Shown here in pieces: positions 59,899 to 64,000 of a stretch of DNA of 64,000 nucleotides. The first letter of the stretch is position 1, and the number at the start of each line of letters is the position of its first letter. This DNA comes from Montifringilla adamsi (taxonomy: Eukaryota; Chordata; Aves; Passeriformes; Passeridae). Below the pieces are notes generated by a model, which searched no databases, had not been told where the DNA came from, and was given only the letters and a program-made list of their open reading frames with translations. The stretch lies in assembly GCA_017590115.1 (NCBI GenBank), contig JAGGNK010008670.1:2356001-2420000 (forward strand), written 5' to 3'. The position numbers and the translations under genes are program-made.

Positions 59899-60024
59899 AG
59901 GGTGGGTGGATTTGCAGTGGTTAATCATGTTTGCCTTTTGGTTTCAATGTTACTTTTCTGAAGGACTGGGTGGTTTGCAGCATTTGATCAAGTTTGCCTT
60001 TTGGGTTCAACATTTTTTTCTATC
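59899..60024. repeat. 63-base tandem duplication
   Basis: Two units (59899-59961 and 59962-60024) share tttgcag at 59911 and 59974 and tttgccttttg at 59930 and 59993, both 63 apart, followed by g(g)tttcaa-type sequence. Divergence is considerable elsewhere, so this is an older event. Confidence 0.8.
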
Positions 60025-60302
60025 TGTTGACTTCTGAATTCATTTTCACTGCTTTATTGAGAACTTCAGCTGTTTGTACCCTTCAGAACTGGCCTTAAGG
60101 GTTGCTGCTTAATTAGGGTTGAATTACATGACACAAACCCCCAAATATCAGCATTCTTAGTCCTTCCAGCCATTGCCATCAGGTACTTCTGGAAAATTCC
60201 TGGATGGATCTGCAGATGTTGCAAGGAGAACACACCTGGAGCAGCACTTAATATTCTGCCTCAGGAGTGGCAGCGATTGCAAATTCACCTCAGAGCTGCT
60301 GC
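60025..60302. other. Unique sequence flanking the minisatellite
   Basis: Nothing supported. Confidence 0.5.
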
Positions 60303-60588
60303 TGGATATTCCTGGTGGATATTAATATTGAATATTCCTTCTGGATATTCATGGTGGATATTGATACTGGATATTCCTGCTCAGTATTCCTTCTGGATAT
60401 TAATCCTGGATATTCCAGCTCAGTGTTCCTGCTCAATATTCCTTCTGGATATTAGTCCTGGATATTCCTTCTGGATATTTATCCTGGATATTCTTTCTGC
60501 ATATTCATACTGGATATTTGTGCTGGAAATTCATGCTGGGTATTCATCCTTGATATTCATCCTGGATATTTATCCTGGATATTTGTGC
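60303..60588 (+). repeat. 13-base minisatellite, 22 units
   Basis: Consensus tggatattcctt(c), with the last five bases variable (cctgg, aatcc, cctgc, tatcc, tgtgc, cattc-type). Counting unit by unit from 60303 gives exactly 22 units of 13 bases with no indel. Variants tcagtattcc and tcaatattcc recur at units 7, 10 and 11. All three frames are mostly free of stops, so a 132-codon hydrophobic ORF runs through (60277-60675). That ORF is a by-product of the repeat, not evidence for a gene. Confidence 0.96.
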
Positions 60589-61305
60589 TGGCTCCTCTCA
60601 GAACAAACAATTCCAGCAGATATTATCAAGGGGAATGCTGAAATAACATTGCAGTCAACACAGATCTTGAATTGACCTTTTTTCTTTTTTTTTTTTTTTT
60701 TTTCCAAGCCCTGAAAGATAAATGTAGCCAGGCTGCAGTTTGGAAAGTAAATTAGGCAAAGCATTAAAAATGGGGTTGGTGCAATTTTTTTTTGATAATA
60801 ATTTTTTAGTGTAAATAATTTCCTGTAATCCAGGCCTCCCATTGCTATGTGCAGGAACCATTTTCCCAGTTTGGGAATGGGGTTGGGAATGGGACAGCCT
60901 GTGCCTGAGGCACTGAGAAAATCAGCAGTGACCCAAGAGCTGCTGGGGGTTGTGGGCTTGGAAATAAAGTGCTGATGATGAAATTTAACTTCAAAATCTC
61001 TCTCTGGATTCAGTCAGGAAGGACTGAATCTTCATTTCAGTTGTTCAGCTGAACCCCACCATTCTCATCTTTACTGTAAAAAGTCTAGAAATTCACATTT
61101 TTTTAGTTTTTTGTAGTAATCATGCTGCAATTGTCTAAATTAAAACAGATTGTGGGATTGCTGATTATGGGAATGCTGAGTCCATGACCCCATCGTGCTC
61201 CCTGAACACTTCTTGGACCATCCCAAGCTCAGGTCCTTGGCTGGAATCTTGGAAACCTCCAGGAATGGGGGTGAGTTGTCAAGCAGCATTTCTACACTAA
61301 CCAGC
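60589..61305. other. Unique sequence with T-rich run
   Basis: T-run at 60678-60703 with one C. No gene is supported. Confidence 0.5.
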
Positions 61306-61346
61306 AAAAAAAAAAAAAAAAAACAAACCCAAACCCCAACAAAAAA
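61306..61346. repeat. A18 run with CCC-punctuated extension
   Basis: A18 (61306-61323), then caaacccaaaccccaac and aaaaaag. Same style as the A/CCC tracts at 24.5 and 38.7 kb. Confidence 0.9.
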
Positions 61347-63709
61347 GTGCCGCACAAACGTCTCAGTTAAGTCATATTTTCACTTTCTGCTTTAGGTCAT
61401 AGCTAAACTGTTAGCTCATGGTTCATATTTATGACATCGTGGCCTTTGGAGGAATGGAGTGAAAAGGAAGCTGGCAGGGTTTGGCAGAAATAAATTCATT
61501 AATCTGATTCTAAAATTCTGAAGAAACAGAAAGAGATGAGGAAATCGGTGTAGCCTGACACGCGAGTAAATGAAATGATGGCAAAATAAACATATTTGGG
61601 GAAAACACCTGATTTTGTTGTGCTGCCATCCTAGAAAAGGCAGAATGGAATGAAGCACTGATCATTTGGAACCTGTCATTCTGCATTTTGCTGATACAAA
61701 AGCTGTTGACTGTGTGCTACACAACATTTCCCTGATTCACGAACGAGAATTTGAATAGAATGGGTTTATTTGGAAATGAGATTTGCATATGCACTCCTAA
61801 TTTTTTTTTTCTTGTGGAAAATAAATTATTCTCTTTAATACACAGGAGAAATGAGCTGACTTCCCAGCAGCATCCTTAAAAATGGAGTTCAGAAAGTCCT
61901 TGTGATGTAAGAGGAGATTTGCATCTCCACAGAAAACAGCAGCCTGTGGTTTCCCCTTTGTTTAAAGCAGTTCTCTTTTTGCTTTGATTTTCTCACCTGT
62001 AAGTTTATTTATTGAATTTTCAACTAATTTGGTTTCAAAGCAAGTATGGTTAACAGGTGGAAAAAATATTGATAGCTTTTGCCACCATGAAGCATCTCTT
62101 GCATCCAGGAAATATTTACGTTTTTAAAGAAGAGAACATAAAAAATTTCTCTTTGGAGAGCCAGGAAATTATTCTTAAAAATGAAAAAAAAACCACTAAA
62201 ACCTTTGTAATGAGATGAATCTGTACACGTTGCATGGGATATTAGACAATAATTTATCCAGCCAGAAGAGTGTTCACCTATTTTGAGTTTATGAGCACAG
62301 ATAGACTGGGAACAAAGCTCTGCCTTCTGAGAAGATAAGTGCTTTTTAGAGATCTCTGGGCTCTCTGGGGTTTTAATTAGGGATTTTTATAGCTTTTGTG
62401 TACGAGCTTCTAAGACCTTTTTGCTTCAAAATAAAATTCAGATTTTTTTGTGTCCTCCCTTGATCAATTTTAAGGCCAACAGTGAAGGTAGAAGGGATCT
62501 GTTTCTAAATACTAATGAGTGCCTTTCTGAAAGGAGAAGGAACCTTCGGCAGTGTGTGCGTGGGCAGGTGTTGAGGTATCTGTAAAAGGCTATTTTATGG
62601 ATACAGAAATAATTGTAGAGCGTTTGTAATTAACAGAATTATTTAATTAGGCTCCCAGATTTAGGCTTTGGCTGCAGTGTGGGATTGGTGCTGCATGCAG
62701 CCCTCAGGAAGGGAGTGATGTGTGTGCCTAAAATTCAAAAAGAAGCTGTGGTGACTATTTCTTACCCGAAATCAGCCCAGAGCCCCATGGAGGTGGCCCC
62801 AGGAGCCTCGTCCATGCAGGAATTGGAGCTCTGAGATTTTTTGGGGAGGATTTTTGGGATGCTCAGGCAGGCAGAGGCAGCTCAGGACCACCCTGCTGTC
62901 ACCTGCTGGGACGTGGTGACAGCTCTGCCCTGCTGAGGCAGCTCCAGAGCAGGGCTCGCACTCAGCTGCTCCATCAGAAGCTCCTCCAGAGATTAAAAAG
63001 ACGTAAAAAGTTCATTTTTCTCCAAATTATTCCCGCTCTTCAGTCGCCATGGCTGTGGTGAAATGTTGTTTTCAGCTGGGGTTGAGCTCTGTCAGAAGCT
63101 CTCTCTGAATCAGCAAAATGGGAATAAAAACTGGTGGCACCTTGCATAACACATGTTTTATAAATATGATTTATCCCTGGGAAAGAGCACAAGTCAAAGG
63201 CATTGTTGGCAGCCTCGATTCAGAGGGTTTTTTTTTTTAATTTTTATCTGATTGTTGTGCTTCGTCTGCCAAAAGAAAGCCCCGGAAGTTTGACTCAGGG
63301 TGTGATGCAAGAGGAAACAGATGGCAAATTCCACCCAAATTCAGGGTTAAGCCACGATGGGTAAAAACCTGTGGGAAAACTGCTATTTTTAAATATTAGT
63401 GACCTCATATTTTAAACTGAGGGAAAAGGTTGTTTTCCTTCCACATTTAATGCATTATTTGTTTTAAGTAAAACAAAACAGGAAGTGTGGTCTTCTCTTT
63501 AGCTTCTGTAATTTGAATAAAAGGAAAAAAATTAGCTCAGTAATTTTAATTTCAAAAAATAATGCCAGATCCAGCATTTCTGTAGTTCTTATGATGATTC
63601 TTGTAGGATTTTATAGCAGTTTTTATAACTTACGGTAAATATTTTAAAGCCTTATGTTTATACACAAATGTAAATGAATATGTACAAATATGTCTTAAAG
63701 GCTAGGCTA
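61347..63709. other. Unique sequence, no convincing gene
   Basis: A GC-richer patch at about 62775-62975 contains a minus-strand stretch open in two frames and ending in a good donor-like tcgg/gtaagaa at 62763-62772. Its upstream acceptor is poor, so it is not called an exon. Few CpG dinucleotides, so it is not a CpG island. Confidence 0.4.
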
Positions 63710-63751
63710 AATGATTCTGTAATCTTATGATTCCATAATTTTATGATTCTA
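63710..63751 (+). repeat. Isolated CR1-type 3' tail
   Basis: aatgattctgtaatcttatg, attccataattttatgattc, ta. This is the (atgattct)n tail characteristic of CR1 with almost no body left (the preceding ttaaaggctaggcta may be a decayed remnant). Confidence 0.5.
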
Positions 63752-64000
63752 AATAAGTGTTCTGATGTGGGGAAAAAATGGGATTTACAGGATAAACTTA
63801 GTAAGACGAATAGGGGGGAAAAAAGAAAATAAGGCTTAAATGAATGTTTTTCCTGCAAAAAGAGTTTTACAAAAAAATACTTCCAGCTGAATTATCTGAA
63901 CAGTTGTGAAATCAAGACAAGAGCTACGGGTGGTACTTTCAGCCACAAATACCTGCCAGAAGGACATGAAAAAACCCCTGTTGTTACCATGTAATTCAGC
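63752..64000. other. Window end, unique sequence
   Basis: On the minus strand a good acceptor-like ttttttcatgtccttctggcag ends at 63953, followed by an open stretch. No matching donor is convincing, so no exon is claimed. Confidence 0.4.

Noticed and set aside
60267..60675. 132-codon ORF with a repeating hydrophobic pattern, superficially membrane-like
   Set aside because: It is the translation of the 13-base minisatellite. Absence of stops follows from the unit sequence.
62763..62850. GC-richer minus-strand stretch open in two frames with a good donor-like end
   Set aside because: No convincing acceptor, and the peptide is unrecognised.
63883..63952. Minus-strand open stretch after a good acceptor at the window edge
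   Set aside because: No convincing donor, and two frames are open with unrelated peptides.

Overview
The window looks like vertebrate nuclear DNA, most probably from a bird and probably a songbird. The main reason is the dispersed repeats. At least fifteen short, 5'-truncated copies of what I recognise as the avian CR1 LINE 3' end are scattered on both strands, several with the recurrent ATGATTCT-type tail. The rest is AT-rich unique sequence with stops in all frames, long A/T homopolymers and no operon-like gene packing. There are no ribosomal or transfer RNA genes, no CRISPR arrays, no bacterial genes and no confidently identifiable protein-coding gene. The best reading is an intron or intergenic region of a large, gene-poor locus.

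Layout. 1-24 kb: CR1 fragments (about 0.4, 2.05, 2.8, 3.5, 10.5, 11.4, 13.9, 15.4 and 17.1 kb, plus a tail at 24.05 kb), a TA/TG microsatellite (4.4 kb), A-rich and T-rich tracts, and two places (16.42 and 19.29 kb) where the same 36-base sequence abuts a long polypyrimidine tract. 24-35 kb: a short member (24.93 kb) and a long, LTR-like member (32.43-32.89 kb) of a family bounded by TGATGCCT and AGGCATCA, and a roughly 420-base duplication with copies 1,416 bases apart (27.98 and 29.39 kb). 35-50 kb: two CR1 copies, a roughly 100-base duplication (46.6 and 50.15 kb), a 21-base tandem repeat (49.25 kb) and an AT satellite (50.4 kb). 50.5-64 kb: a third TGATGCC-family member (53.78 kb), a 63-base tandem duplication (59.9 kb) and a 13-base minisatellite of 22 units without an indel (60.30-60.59 kb).

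Coding potential. I list four candidate exons, all tentative. The most interesting are on the minus strand: a 3'-terminal exon (50,713-50,822) with a strong acceptor, 36 codons, a stop and an AATAAA about 85 bases further on, and an upstream candidate (53,463-53,548) whose donor phase fits it. Two others are at 58,774-58,830 (minus) and 17,842-17,894 (plus). I do not recognise any encoded protein. Chance explains many splice-like ORFs in 64 kb, so these need a protein or transcript search.

I found no multi-gene biological system here. What merits a second look is repeat architecture (the TGATGCC family, the 36-base element plus polypyrimidine tracts, the 13-base minisatellite, local duplications) and the candidate exons. 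Element names and strands of CR1 copies come from recognising the family 3'-end consensus by eye, without alignment software.
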